Counted from the stretch's first letter, positions 18,955 to 28,109 are shown. The stretch: DNA of 64,000 nucleotides from Candidatus Cloacimonetes bacterium HGW-Cloacimonetes-2 (GCA_002842035.1 PHBP01000001.1:467557-531556), one strand, 5' to 3'. The notes: generated by a model from the letters alone, not told the origin. Made by a program: numbers and translations.

Positions 18955-19020
18955 GGATTGATCTAATCTATCTACAACCCATATTATAAGCCGGTCTCTC
19001 GCCAGACCGGCTTTTGCTTT
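18955..19020 (+). repeat. Duplicate of the M3 peptidase gene end and terminator
   Basis: 66 nt matching 15815-15880 with two mismatches that I can see, including the last codons and TAA of dcp, the gap and the terminator hairpin (18988-19020: 10-bp stem, TTTTGCTTT). Here it lies 50 bases past the stop of the SBBP protein and serves as its terminator. Confidence 0.85.
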
Positions 19021-19037
19021 GTCCTTGTCAACAGCAG

Positions 19038-19108
19038 ATCAAGTGGAGATCAAGAGCAAATCAAGTCGAACCACGTTCGAGGTGATTTCGGCTTGATTTG
19101 CTGGTGAT
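19038..19108. repeat. 71-nt modular palindrome, copy 2
   Basis: Units ATCAAGTGGAG, ATCAAGAGCAA, ATCAAGTCGAA; centre CCACG; inverted units TTCGAGGTGAT, TTCGGCTTGAT, TTGCTGGTGAT. Exactly 71 nt, like the other three copies. The centre is the reverse complement of that in copies 1 and 3. Flanked on the right by ATGCTTTAGA and an AGGGAAG tail. Confidence 0.85.
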
Positions 19109-19179
19109 ATGCTTTAGACCATAGGGAAGCGTGGTGGGACGGGTGCAAGATGATGATCCCAGTTACGAAGCGATTTCCA

Positions 19180-19600
19180 TTAAAAAACCCCGTTAGGGGT
19201 GACATTCCATAGCCCGGGGTGCAGCGTAGCGGAACCCTGGGTTATTGATCAATTGAGTGATTTCCCCGTATTACCCCCACCCCCAGCCACAAGGAAACAG
19301 GAGTTTCCTTGTGGCTGGGGGTGGGGGGCCGGGAGGGTCTTGGTGTGTGGTCGCCGTGTTTACCCAGGGCTAACGCCCTGGGCTATGGCATACGCATTCC
19401 GCCCTACGCTGAAGCTCCGGGCTCTAGAAAGGTGCAGGATTGATTTTCCGGTGTACGTTTTACCCAGGGCTGACGTTCCGGGCTCTCGAGTGTGTGGTGA
19501 TCGTGGTTACCCAGGGCTAACGCCCTGGGCTATGGCATACGCATTCCGCCCTACGCTGACGCTCCGGGCTCCATCACTTCTACACTCCATCACTCCTTCA
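19180..19600. repeat. GC-rich dispersed repeat region
   Basis: Begins with AACCCCGTTAGGGGTGACAT and GCCCGGGGTGCAGCGTAGCG, then two direct copies (about 19364-19424 and 19506-19570) of a unit holding ACCCAGGGCTAACGCCCTGG, GGCATACGCATTCCGCCCTA and GCTCCGGGCTC. Similar 'AACCCCGTTAGGGGTG' segments occur between genes of many FCB bacteria. An open frame at 19199-19690 across it is low-complexity and not a gene. The base composition is markedly richer in GC than the surroundings. Confidence 0.7.
19274..19327. repeat. Perfect 25-bp hairpin
   Basis: Arms 19274-19298 and 19303-19327 are perfect inverted copies (C-rich then CAGCCACAAGGAAAC on the left) around the loop AGGA. It lies inside the GC-rich repeat region and has no T tract, so it is not an ordinary terminator. 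Confidence 0.9.
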
Positions 19601-19683
19601 CCATTCCCCGCAAGGACGCAGTCCTTGACAAGAAGCAGCTACACCAGTATTTTGCAATCAACGAACCTACTGAGGAACCAAGA

Positions 19684-20079
19684 ATGGTAAAAGACTACAA
19701 AAAAAGAATCTATGGCTTTGAATGCGATATCTACGGGCATCTGAACAATGCCAATTATCTGCACCTTTTAGAAGAATCACGCAGTGAGGCGATGTGGGAT
19801 ATCGATATGCCGGTCGATAAGCTCCTGGAGCTGGGCTGGCACGTCTATATCCACCGTTATGAAGTGGATTTTATCAAGCCGTTGATGCTGGAAGAATTTG
19901 CCACAGTCCGAAGCACCATCCTGGAACTGAACCGAGCCAGATCCAAATGGCTGCAAGAGGTTTATAACTCGCGGGATGAGCTCTGTTTCCAAGCCTTTAT
20001 CTACGTGGTGCACGTCAAAGATGGCAAGCCCGCCCGCGTACCGGATGAAATCTGGGAGAGGTTTCTGCTCCTCAAATAG
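19684..20079 (+). CDS. Acyl-CoA thioesterase, hot-dog fold (YbgC/4HBT type)
   Basis: 131 residues, one hot-dog domain. The 4-hydroxybenzoyl-CoA thioesterase signature D-x-Y-G-H-L-N-N-A-N-Y appears at residues 15-25, containing the nucleophilic Asp. This group hydrolyses short or branched acyl-CoA thioesters in the cytoplasm; the true substrate is unknown. GAGGA precedes the ATG. It faces the GYF-domain gene end to end, 2 bases apart. Confidence 0.85.
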   Translation: MVKDYKKRIYGFECDIYGHLNNANYLHLLEESRSEAMWDIDMPVDKLLELGWHVYIHRYEVDFIKPLMLEEFATVRSTILELNRARSKWLQEVYNSRDELCFQAFIYVVHVKDGKPARVPDEIWERFLLLK

Positions 20080-20081
20080 CT

Positions 20082-20783
20082 TCAGATCCTGCCCAGAATG
20101 TGGTTTGATTCGTTGATATAGCGCTGCACGTAGCTAATGATGGCGGTGCTTCCGGCGATTGAGAGAAGTAAAAAACCAATATTAAATACCATCCCCAGAT
20201 CAGGCCAGGGACTGCTGATCGAGACGGAATTCACAAGATACCACAGTACTGCCATAAACTTGAGATTGGTGCGGGTGGGATTGGCACGGCGAAATTCCGG
20301 GAAATCCTCGATCTCAGCCATCACGATGTAGGGTGCAAAGAGCAGGAAAATGCTAAAGGCACGCCAGTCTCTACGCTGTTTCTTATAGGTGCTCAGCACC
20401 CAGGTCCACTGACGAAAAAACCAAAAGAGATTAAAGAGCCCCGCGGAAAAGAAGGATAGCAGCATCGTGGTCTTCCAGTGGATATTGTAAAAGTAAGCGT
20501 CCTTGACCTCAAAATCGTAATCACCTTCCTTGCCTTGATTGGCCTCGATCCAGGATTGGAATCTCTGAGCTTCCTTTTCGCTGAAGATAGGTTTGCTTGC
20601 GCCTTTGTGGTAGATATCCGTAATCTCCTTGATCTCAGCTATCTTTTGCCAGAGACCGGTTTCGGCGGATTGGATCGTATCCGAGGCATCAAGCTCACCT
20701 TTGAGCACCAAATCGGCTATCAGGGCGGATTTGACCGGACCGATGATGCGAGGGCCTTGCATATACAGCCACTGCTTTTGCAT
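20082..20783 (-). CDS. GYF_2/DUF4339-like domain membrane protein
   Basis: About 233 residues. The N-terminal 55 residues resemble the bacterial GYF_2 (DUF4339) domain: W-x-Y-x-x-G-P-x-x-x-G-P-V, then L-x-x-G-E-L-D-x-x-D and a G-L-W segment. The rest has four hydrophobic helices (about 105-130, 140-165, 175-195, 200-225) like DUF4234 membrane proteins. The frame opens with GTG at 20789, but GAGGAG lies correctly before the ATG at 20783, so I start there. It follows the small lipoprotein gene by 9 bases. Function unknown. Confidence 0.6.
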   Translation of the reverse strand: MQKQWLYMQGPRIIGPVKSALIADLVLKGELDASDTIQSAETGLWQKIAEIKEITDIYHKGASKPIFSEKEAQRFQSWIEANQGKEGDYDFEVKDAYFYNIHWKTTMLLSFFSAGLFNLFWFFRQWTWVLSTYKKQRRDWRAFSIFLLFAPYIVMAEIEDFPEFRRANPTRTNLKFMAVLWYLVNSVSISSPWPDLGMVFNIGFLLLSIAGSTAIISYVQRYINESNHILGRI

Positions 20784-20792
20784 AAACACTCC

Positions 20793-21245
20793 TCAGGATC
20801 TATATTTGGCACAACGAGCCCAGGGAACGCGGTCTTTGCCGCAAATCACCCAGCGCTGGCCATTGTAGGCAAAATATGAGATATCACCACTATCCAAAGG
20901 TTCTTCCAGGATCAAGCCGCCCTCGGGATCGATGAATTCCATACGCATACTGATTCTGGCGTAGTCTCCATTTATGTAAAAGATGATATTGCTGATCTCC
21001 AGGAGGGCATAGCGCGCCAAACGATCTTGCCAGAGATTGCGCAGCGACCAGCTATTCATCCCGTTGTGCAGATAGTCGTTATCAACATTCTGCATTATGA
21101 CATTGATATCCTTGGTAAAGCTTGCCGCATAGGCAATATCATCCAGGATAGATCTGATCTCCGTCTGGGCGTTGTCTTCGGGCTCTGTAACCCCACAGGC
21201 AGTGAGGAGCAACAGCAGTATAAGCAGAGGCAGGGCTAGCCTCAA
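20793..21245 (-). CDS. Small lipoprotein, NTF2-like candidate
   Basis: 150 residues. Lipoprotein signal with lipobox LLTAC (Cys near 17). The rest alternates helices and strands with a terminal sheet pattern (ISNIIFYINGDYARISMRMEF) reminiscent of the NTF2/SnoaL fold; this is a guess from pattern only. The start is TTG at 21245, overlapping the rlmD stop by 4 nt. It is therefore translated with rlmD and htpX; a shared role in envelope upkeep is possible but not shown. Confidence 0.6.
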   Translation of the reverse strand: MRLALPLLILLLLLTACGVTEPEDNAQTEIRSILDDIAYAASFTKDINVIMQNVDNDYLHNGMNSWSLRNLWQDRLARYALLEISNIIFYINGDYARISMRMEFIDPEGGLILEEPLDSGDISYFAYNGQRWVICGKDRVPWARCAKYRS

Positions 21246-22579
21246 GTGCGCTCCAGTACTGCGAGAGTCTCTATGTGCCAGGTTTGGGGAAACATATCAA
21301 AGGGCTTCAAGAGTTTCAGGCTATAACCTTTGGCGAGAAAGCTCTTCAGATCGCGGGCAAGTGTCATCGGATTGCAGCTCAGGTAAAGCACTTTGGGGAT
21401 GCGAGCCCTGGCTATCACGCCGGGAACTTGCTCTGCAAGACCGCTGCGGGGTGGATCGAGAATGATGGCATCCTGATCTCGGGTGATCACTTTACCCAGA
21501 AGATCCTCGACTCTGCCGCAATAGAATTCTACATCCTTGATCTTGTTGAGTTCGGCATTCCTGCGGGCATCTTCGACAGCTTCGGGGACTTCCTCGATCA
21601 GGCTGAGCTCGCGTATTTGGGAGGCAAGGCTGAGCCCAATCGTGCCAATCCCGCTATAGGCATCGATCACGCGCTTAGCGGAGCCGAGCTGCTCTCTCAT
21701 CGTATCGACGATCAGGCTGCTGGCACCGGGATTGACCTGAAGAAAGCTGCGGTAATGTACGCGGAAGGAAAGTCCATGGAAACGCTCTGTAATAAATGCT
21801 TTGCCCCAGAGGACGCGGTCGTCATCACCCAGGATTACATTGCTACGGTTGCGCTGGATGTTTTGGATGATACCTGTGATCTTCGGGAATTCGCTGGTGA
21901 TCTGCTTTACGAGCAAGTTGCTGAAAGGCAGCCGGGCACTTTTGGTCACCAGGATCAGGAGGATTTCCTTGCCGTCGCTGGAGCTTCGAAAGCCGATCTG
22001 GCGGAGGTTTCCGGCGTGCTTGGTCTCCTCATAGGCCTGGACCTTGGATTTCTGGGCAAGTTCGATCACACGCTGGGCAATCTTATCAAAGATCGGCATC
22101 TGGATCTGACAGGCTTTGTGCGGGATCACGGTATGCGTCCAGCTTTGATACATCCCAAAGATCAGCCTGCCTTTGCGGGAACTCACCGGGAAAAAGGCTT
22201 TGTTGCGATATCCGTATTCCACCGGGGAGGGAGTGATCTCCTGGATCAGAGCGGGATCGACAAAGGGCTCGAAGATGCCCTTTATCAGGATATCTTTCCA
22301 GCGCAGTTGAGTCTTGTAAGGGGCCATCAGCCAGTCGCAACCGCCACACTGTCCCTTGGGACCAAAGGCTTCGCAGGGAGCTTCTATGATCTCATTAGGA
22401 CGGCTTTGGTAACGGATTACAGAACCAAAAGCTATGTCCTTCTTTTCCTGAGTAATACGGATATCGACGATGTCGCCGATTGCGGTGTAGGGGATGAAAA
22501 TAGTCTTTCCTTGAAAGTGGGCAATGCCATAACCGTGGAGGGCTATGCGCTCTACTTTGAGTCCTTTAGCTTCCTTCAC
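21242..22579 (-). CDS. rlmD: 23S rRNA (uracil-5-)-methyltransferase RumA/RlmD family
   Basis: 445 residues. A TRAM domain occupies about residues 1-58; four Cys for a 4Fe-4S cluster follow (Cys near 69, then C-G-G-C near 77-80, and one further on in HKACQIQM), then a SAM-binding fold with DAYSGIGTIGLSLA near 285-300. The catalytic motif is DPPRSG followed by YLSCNPMTLARDL (nucleophile Cys). The family makes 5-methyluridine in 23S rRNA or tRNA; the Fe-S cysteines favour the RlmD/RlmCD group, but the exact position modified cannot be told. The start is GTG overlapping the htpX stop (GTGA). Confidence 0.9.
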   Translation of the reverse strand: MKEAKGLKVERIALHGYGIAHFQGKTIFIPYTAIGDIVDIRITQEKKDIAFGSVIRYQSRPNEIIEAPCEAFGPKGQCGGCDWLMAPYKTQLRWKDILIKGIFEPFVDPALIQEITPSPVEYGYRNKAFFPVSSRKGRLIFGMYQSWTHTVIPHKACQIQMPIFDKIAQRVIELAQKSKVQAYEETKHAGNLRQIGFRSSSDGKEILLILVTKSARLPFSNLLVKQITSEFPKITGIIQNIQRNRSNVILGDDDRVLWGKAFITERFHGLSFRVHYRSFLQVNPGASSLIVDTMREQLGSAKRVIDAYSGIGTIGLSLASQIRELSLIEEVPEAVEDARRNAELNKIKDVEFYCGRVEDLLGKVITRDQDAIILDPPRSGLAEQVPGVIARARIPKVLYLSCNPMTLARDLKSFLAKGYSLKLLKPFDMFPQTWHIETLAVLERT

Positions 22580-23439
22580 GTCATTCTCTGCAGGCGTTCA
22601 ATCCTTGCTTTGATCGAAGGGTGAGTGCTAAAAAGGGAGACCTTGTGGCGGTTTTCTATCTTGGCCATAGCAAAGCTGTCCTTGGTAGTAGCACGGTTGT
22701 AGTTGCTGTCTATCTTCATCAGGGCGTTGATCATAGCGACCGGATGCACCAGCTCTGCAGCACCTCTGTCGGCACCAAACTCTCTCCAGCGGGAGAAAGC
22801 AGAGATCGGGATATATGCCAGCAGCATCAGCACATTCTCCAGGATGATAATCAGGAAGAACGAGCCAAAACCCATCGAGTTGCGGTTTTCACTGCCACGA
22901 TTGGCAATTGCAAAGGCAAGGATCCGGGCAAAGAACATCACGAAGGTATTGGCAACACCCGTGAGCAGAGTCATCGTGACCATATCACCATTGGAAACGT
23001 GGCTGAGTTCGTGGCCTGCCACTGCCGCCAGTTCATCATCATCCAGGCGATCAACCAGGGCGGAAGAAAAGGCTACCAAGGCACTATTTACCGAGAAACC
23101 TGTCGCAAAGGCATTGACTTCTGCGGATTGGTAAATGCCGATCTGAGGTGTCTTGAAACCCATCTGGCTGGACATCGCTTCGATACCGTTGTAAAGAGTC
23201 AGCAACCTGCCGGTGGCATTCTGGGGATTGATCAACTGGATGCGGTAGGATGCCTTGGCGATCGTCTTGCTGAGCAGCAGTGATATAATCGCTCCACCAA
23301 AACCAAAGACCGCACAAAGCACCAATAGCCCTGCATAGTTCTGGATTTTAATCCCGGTCAACTGGATGATCGCGGATAGGGTCACCACTACCAAAAGGTT
23401 TGTGAGCAGGAACAATCCGATTCTTCTCATAGCGTGCAT
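22576..23439 (-). CDS. htpX: Zinc metalloprotease HtpX
   Basis: 287 residues from the chosen ATG. The zinc motif is HELSH in AAVAGHELSHVSNGD near residue 142, with the third ligand Glu in the REFGADRGAAELV segment near 220. Hydrophobic helices near 5-30, 35-60, 150-175 and 190-210 place it in the inner membrane. HtpX degrades misfolded membrane proteins with FtsH. The open frame extends to 23493, but the AAGGAG seven bases before the ATG at 23439 fixes the start, and the extra region overlaps the upstream terminator. First gene of htpX-rlmD-lipoprotein-GYF. Confidence 0.92.
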   Translation of the reverse strand: MHAMRRIGLFLLTNLLVVVTLSAIIQLTGIKIQNYAGLLVLCAVFGFGGAIISLLLSKTIAKASYRIQLINPQNATGRLLTLYNGIEAMSSQMGFKTPQIGIYQSAEVNAFATGFSVNSALVAFSSALVDRLDDDELAAVAGHELSHVSNGDMVTMTLLTGVANTFVMFFARILAFAIANRGSENRNSMGFGSFFLIIILENVLMLLAYIPISAFSRWREFGADRGAAELVHPVAMINALMKIDSNYNRATTKDSFAMAKIENRHKVSLFSTHPSIKARIERLQRMT

Positions 23440-23454
23440 GCTTTTCTCCTTGAA

Positions 23455-23490
23455 AAAAGAAAGGGGAGGAGATTGGGTGTTCTCCTCCCC
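23455..23490 (-). terminator. Rho-independent terminator of the lamin-tail protein gene
   Basis: Minus strand: perfect 10-bp stem GGGGAGGAGA / TCTCCTCCCC (23463-23472 and 23481-23490) with an 8-nt loop, then TTTCTTTTTT. It starts about 12 bases beyond the stop at 23502 and separates that gene from htpX. Confidence 0.9.
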
Positions 23491-23501
23491 CAAAGGGCTG
23501 A

Positions 23502-26369
23502 TTATTTCATCAGGATCATCTTGCGGGTAGAGCTGTATCTGCCTGCTTGCATCCTGTAATAGTAGATACCGCTGGAGACTGAGCTACCACTGTTATCGGT
23601 TCCAGTCCAGCTAATCTTGTGGTTTCCGGCAGGCATATCTGCAGAGATCAGGCTCTTCACAAGCTGCCCGCGGTTGTTGTAGATATTGATGGTGACAAGA
23701 TCCTGTTCCTTCAAGCTGTAGTTGATAGTTGTGACAGGATTGAATGGATTGGGATAGTTTGTACCCAGAGCAGTCGCAACTGCAGGCACTGATGGATCCT
23801 GTGCATCGGTTGCGGTAACTGTCTGGCTGGGTCCCGGCATCAAGTAACTTCCATTGCACTGGGCATAGATCTGGTACTCGTATGTAAGCCCGGGGACTAT
23901 GTTCAGATCTGTGTAGGTGAGCGTCTGAGGTTCAAAGATCCACTGGTAAGGTATGCCGTTTCGATAGATGTAGAGACCGGTTACATAGTCCGGCACTTCA
24001 CCCGGCCAGGTCCAGTTCATCACCATTGAGTTTTGCAATGTGTACTGCACCGTGAAGGTGATGGGAGCTTGGTACATTACAAAATCAGCGTTGCTGCGGG
24101 AAGTGAAGTGATTGACGCCAGAATAACGGTTCACTATCCCGGTAAAGACACCCCAAGCGGTGGGAACCGGACTGCCTATATAATCAGCATCGTAAAAGCT
24201 GGTACGGAAGCTAATGGTATTCCCAACAGCATCTTCCAGGACATAGGTTTGTCCCGTGGCAAAGTTGCCTGTAGCTGCCTGGAATCTGACCGGATAAGTA
24301 GCAAAGAGTCGGGAAAATAGATTGTTCTGTTGAGCCGCATTAGCCATCCAGGCAGCAAGGTCTTCGAGGCTTACCTGCTTGCGCACAGGCATCTGAAACC
24401 CGGTAGGAAGCCCCGGATCAGCAACAGGTACAAACTGCTTTTGTCCGCCAAACTCCGCTATCTTGCCGGTAAGATTGGGAATCAGATCACCGATCTGATA
24501 TGTACTGGTTATCACTCCGCCAAAGTCATCGATCATCACGCCCCAGCTGGAGTCGTTATTGGCAGGATCCTGCACAAACTTCTGATGCCTGTAGCTCTGC
24601 TGATAGATCAGATTTACTTCGCCTGAGATGCGATAGACGGTATCGCCCACCGGCATATCGGCAAGGTTAATCAGGCTTGCCACCACAACCGGGAAAGTAT
24701 AGACGGCAGTATTGACCGAGGAAGATTCCGCGCCGAGTATCGCGATAGCCTTGAGAGTAGTAGTGCTATTGATACTGACAGGAGCGCTATAAAGCGTAGA
24801 TGTAGCCGTGGGAGTGCTGCCATCCGTGGTATAGCGGATGCTGGCTCCGGCAGTGCTGGTGGTAATCGCCACGCTTACAGGGGCAAAGAACAGCCCGGAA
24901 GGCGGATTAAAAGCAGGAGCAGCTACTCCGCCTGCAGGGAGCTGGATGTCTGCCAGGTTGCGAGGTGTAAAGAAAACTCCATCCGTTCTGGAATTGGGTA
25001 GCCCCACGATATCCATCGGGATAGTCGGGATCGGAGTGCCGATATAATCCACATCGTAGAAAGTAGTCCTGATCTGATAGTCGTTGTCCGTATCAAAAGT
25101 CTCATATACCACGCCATTGGCAAAGTTGCCCGTAGGAGCGCTAAAGCTTACATTCATCACTTTCACGACTCTGGATTCATACTGGTCAAAATTGCTGATC
25201 AGATCACCATAAGTGATCTGTATCGGGATAATCGGATTCTCTGTTGAGGTCACCGAAGTAATATTGGCAGTGGGCACAAACTGCAGCATCCCACCATATT
25301 CGCTGATTTTGCCCAGGATTCCTTCCACACCATCGCCCACATTGAGCGGAGTCGTGATCAGTCCGGCAAGGTCATCCACCAGGATTCCTGCTGTATCGTC
25401 CTGGAAATACTTCTGGTTGCGGAAAGTCTGTTTAAAACTGAGATACACTTCAGAAGTCAGATAATACACAGTAGTACCGTCGGCAGGAGACGAGCGCAGT
25501 GCAGCCACGGTCGGAACCACCACGGGGAAAGTATAGACGGCAGTCGCTACATAGCTGGGATCCATCCCTGCTGCCACAGCTATCGCTTTGAGTGTAGTCG
25601 TTGCTGAGACATTTACAGGAGCGCTATAGAGCGTCGAAGAGGTCGTAGGAGTAGTACCATTGGTCGTATAATAGATCGCTGCCCCGGCTGTGCTGCTGGT
25701 AATCGCAACACTTACTGCCTGGGTATATACTCCTCCTCCGGGATTGAAGACGGGCGTGGCAGCCTGATTACCACCACCCGGAGTAAAGGTATGCATACCA
25801 AGATTATCTATATAGTCCTGAGCTTGCACTATCCACTGGGAATCGTCCGCATTGCTACCTGCTGCAACAGCCCAATCAGTCACTCCGGAAACTACTGTCG
25901 GTTTGCGGATCAATGTATGATTCAAGGTAGCATCGGCAACCCCTGCGACCGGCCAAGCCGTTCCCGGATCATTCTGATAGATACCAAAGATATCGACCAT
26001 CACATCGCTCACAAAGAGCCCAAGTGCATCGTCACCATTGAAATAAGTAACTGTGCTGGTAACGTCTGAGACTGCCAGGATGGCAGCACTCGCCTGAGAA
26101 TTGGCAATCACATAGACATCTCCGTGTGCCAAAGTCCCGGTGAGGGTGATGATATTGGTAGTGGACCAGGCTCCTCCATTGGAAGCCAGCTTCACTGTCA
26201 CTGTGCTCAGATCTACCGTCTGTCCGGTTCCGTTGAAGATCTCGATCGCTTTGTTATTGGATGCGCCTTCCACATATTCCGAAAAGAACAGGCTTTGGGC
26301 ATAAGGTTGAGCTACCAGGAATCCAATTCCCACCAGCATTATCAATAGGATAAGTACTCTATTCATCAT
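23502..26369 (-). CDS. Lamin-tail domain surface protein with T9SS-type sorting domain
   Basis: 955 residues. Signal peptide 1-21 (ends FLVAQ), a lamin-tail domain from about 26 (LFFSEYVEGASNNKAIEIFN) to 185, then a duplicated module: a chitobiase-C-terminal-like domain (ATPVFNPGGGVYTQAVSVAI and APAFNPPSGLFFAPVSVAI, each followed by G-A-x-I-x-Y-T-T-x-G-x-T-P) and an OB-like domain (YFQDDTAGILVDDLAG and KFVQDPANNDSSWGVMIDDF). The C-terminus is NYPNPFNPVTTI...SSGIYYYRM, ending in Lys. Lamin-tail plus OB-like modules are typical of secreted nucleases, but I see no nuclease catalytic domain. It overlaps the upstream TPR gene at ATGATGA. Confidence 0.85.
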   Translation of the reverse strand: MMNRVLILLIMLVGIGFLVAQPYAQSLFFSEYVEGASNNKAIEIFNGTGQTVDLSTVTVKLASNGGAWSTTNIITLTGTLAHGDVYVIANSQASAAILAVSDVTSTVTYFNGDDALGLFVSDVMVDIFGIYQNDPGTAWPVAGVADATLNHTLIRKPTVVSGVTDWAVAAGSNADDSQWIVQAQDYIDNLGMHTFTPGGGNQAATPVFNPGGGVYTQAVSVAITSSTAGAAIYYTTNGTTPTTSSTLYSAPVNVSATTTLKAIAVAAGMDPSYVATAVYTFPVVVPTVAALRSSPADGTTVYYLTSEVYLSFKQTFRNQKYFQDDTAGILVDDLAGLITTPLNVGDGVEGILGKISEYGGMLQFVPTANITSVTSTENPIIPIQITYGDLISNFDQYESRVVKVMNVSFSAPTGNFANGVVYETFDTDNDYQIRTTFYDVDYIGTPIPTIPMDIVGLPNSRTDGVFFTPRNLADIQLPAGGVAAPAFNPPSGLFFAPVSVAITTSTAGASIRYTTDGSTPTATSTLYSAPVSINSTTTLKAIAILGAESSSVNTAVYTFPVVVASLINLADMPVGDTVYRISGEVNLIYQQSYRHQKFVQDPANNDSSWGVMIDDFGGVITSTYQIGDLIPNLTGKIAEFGGQKQFVPVADPGLPTGFQMPVRKQVSLEDLAAWMANAAQQNNLFSRLFATYPVRFQAATGNFATGQTYVLEDAVGNTISFRTSFYDADYIGSPVPTAWGVFTGIVNRYSGVNHFTSRSNADFVMYQAPITFTVQYTLQNSMVMNWTWPGEVPDYVTGLYIYRNGIPYQWIFEPQTLTYTDLNIVPGLTYEYQIYAQCNGSYLMPGPSQTVTATDAQDPSVPAVATALGTNYPNPFNPVTTINYSLKEQDLVTINIYNNRGQLVKSLISADMPAGNHKISWTGTDNSGSSVSSGIYYYRMQAGRYSSTRKMILMK

Positions 26370-27925
26370 TCGCTCCCTGCTTCTGATTGTTCTAGCGACT
26401 GGGCTCTCTCGATCAGAGCGTCCCAGCCCTCTTGATATATTATTGCATTCCCGGAAGATTCCAAATCCCTTAGATGACTAATGCTTATCGTAGCGTTGTC
26501 GATCATAAATTCCAGCATTATCATCACAGCTTCCAAATCTCCCAGATTAAAATACGAATTAGTTACCAAATACTGCACTTCCGGCAGTTCCATCCAAAAA
26601 TCCCTGAATCCATAGATACCCAAGACCCGGTCAAACTTTGAGCCATAGTAAAATGTTTCCAGCATCCCGATCAAAGCCAGATTGGCAGCTTCGCTATCGG
26701 ATTCATAGAAGATATCCCACAGCGCCAGATCATTGATGAATGAGGCAGACAGGCTATCTGCGCCCGAGGGACTGAATTCCCGCTCCATAAAAGCTTCGCC
26801 ATAGGCTTGCATCAGAGCTTGATATCCGTAAGATTCACTGGGATATAGCTCGATAAATTCCTTTGCCATAGGGAGTTTGGAGGGCAAATCCCGTGTGCGT
26901 TTCAAGACCAGAGCGCGCCCTGCCATTTCAGAGGAATAGCGCTCTATCAGTGCATCAAGATAGCCATCCAAGCTCTGATCCTGATTGCTGAGTTCCCACC
27001 ATCCGATGATATTTACCACGCGCTCCAAGCCCTCGGCGTTCAGCTCGCTCCAGCCATCTTCATATCTGCCAAGTGTTTCATAGGCCAGCAGCAGACCCTT
27101 GATCACTGCACCGATTTCTTTGTAGTGAGCCTGATCGGCAAAGGTATCCACAATCTCCTGCCAAAGCTGATGCTCCAGCATATACTCCGCCAGATCTACC
27201 GCCAGTTGCTCCATCGCCTCCATTTCCTCACTATCTGCAAAAACCTGCGCCCCGGCTCTCAGATAGTCGCTAAACAGATCCCTGTAGAGAGCTTTGCTTG
27301 AGAGTGCGTCAATATTCAGTTCTGTGATGATCACTTCTCTAGCCTGCAGGAGCGCTTCGATTGCCTGGCGGGCTCTTACCCGGTCTCCAGCTTCGCCGGC
27401 ACTGAGTAGCTTGCCGTAATTGGCATAGACGGACTGGGGAGCGAGGGTGATATATCTGCGGAAATAGGCAGCATCTGCTTCAAGGGAGCTATCATAAACA
27501 GCCCAGTCATCTTCTGTCTCAAGCGCACTCATCCACTTCAGATATGCCACCACCATAATGTGATAAGCCTCTGGATTCTCACGGTTTAGCATAATCAGGC
27601 GTCGTGCCGCCCTTAGCGCTTTGGTGGGTTCTTCCTGATTGTAGATCCAGGCGATGCTGACGTTGAAATTCCCCGGCTCGCTCTGATAACGCCTCTGTAG
27701 ATATTCCGAGATCATTCCCCGGTTGAAGGATGCCAATACAGAGCTCGCTTCGGTGATCGCATCAATATCCGCATCCGAATCCAGCAAAGTGCCCAGGGAT
27801 GCTTCCACATCCTGCACCGCGCGTGCTGTATAAAGCGAAGCGTAAAAGTCTTCCAGCGGAGTGGCCTGTGCAAGCGCTATCCAGACCATCACCATTATCA
27901 AGATCCCAATCCTGAGTGATTTCAT
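26366..27925 (-). CDS. Exported helical (TPR-like) repeat protein
   Basis: 519 residues. Signal peptide about 1-20 (WIALAQA). The remainder is almost wholly helical with paired helices at 35-45 residue spacing, for example EPTKALRAARRLIMLNRENPEAYHIMV near 100-125 and AKEFIELYPSESYGYQALMQAYG near 350-375, which look like degenerate TPR or Sel1-type repeats. It probably acts as a scaffold in the periplasm. The last codons overlap the start of the lamin-tail surface protein gene (4-7 nt), so the two are one operon and may work together. A plausible sigma70-like TTGAAC-16-TAGTAC lies upstream. Confidence 0.6.
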   Translation of the reverse strand: MKSLRIGILIMVMVWIALAQATPLEDFYASLYTARAVQDVEASLGTLLDSDADIDAITEASSVLASFNRGMISEYLQRRYQSEPGNFNVSIAWIYNQEEPTKALRAARRLIMLNRENPEAYHIMVVAYLKWMSALETEDDWAVYDSSLEADAAYFRRYITLAPQSVYANYGKLLSAGEAGDRVRARQAIEALLQAREVIITELNIDALSSKALYRDLFSDYLRAGAQVFADSEEMEAMEQLAVDLAEYMLEHQLWQEIVDTFADQAHYKEIGAVIKGLLLAYETLGRYEDGWSELNAEGLERVVNIIGWWELSNQDQSLDGYLDALIERYSSEMAGRALVLKRTRDLPSKLPMAKEFIELYPSESYGYQALMQAYGEAFMEREFSPSGADSLSASFINDLALWDIFYESDSEAANLALIGMLETFYYGSKFDRVLGIYGFRDFWMELPEVQYLVTNSYFNLGDLEAVMIMLEFMIDNATISISHLRDLESSGNAIIYQEGWDALIERAQSLEQSEAGSE

Positions 27926-28109
27926 CGAGTCCTCTAATCCAAAGGGTACTAACCCAGTTTATTTTCTGTTCAAGTTTTGGTTCTCGGCATCCTGAGTCAA
28001 GAGATTTCCACAAAGACCGATATTGCGATGAACTAATCGGCATCTCCCCTGCCTTGGACTGCCGGCCGGGCTTAAAAAACTCTTATTCCCTGAGCCTGCT
28101 CTTCCCGAG

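Noticed and set aside
19199..19690. 163-codon open frame on the plus strand
   Set aside because: It runs through the GC-rich repeat block, repeats itself, has no ribosome site and has low-complexity content; such frames are artefacts of the repeat.
21275..22624. 449-codon open frame opposite rlmD
   Set aside because: It is a shadow of rlmD: that gene has Fe-S, SAM and catalytic motifs, while this frame shows no domain and has unnatural composition.
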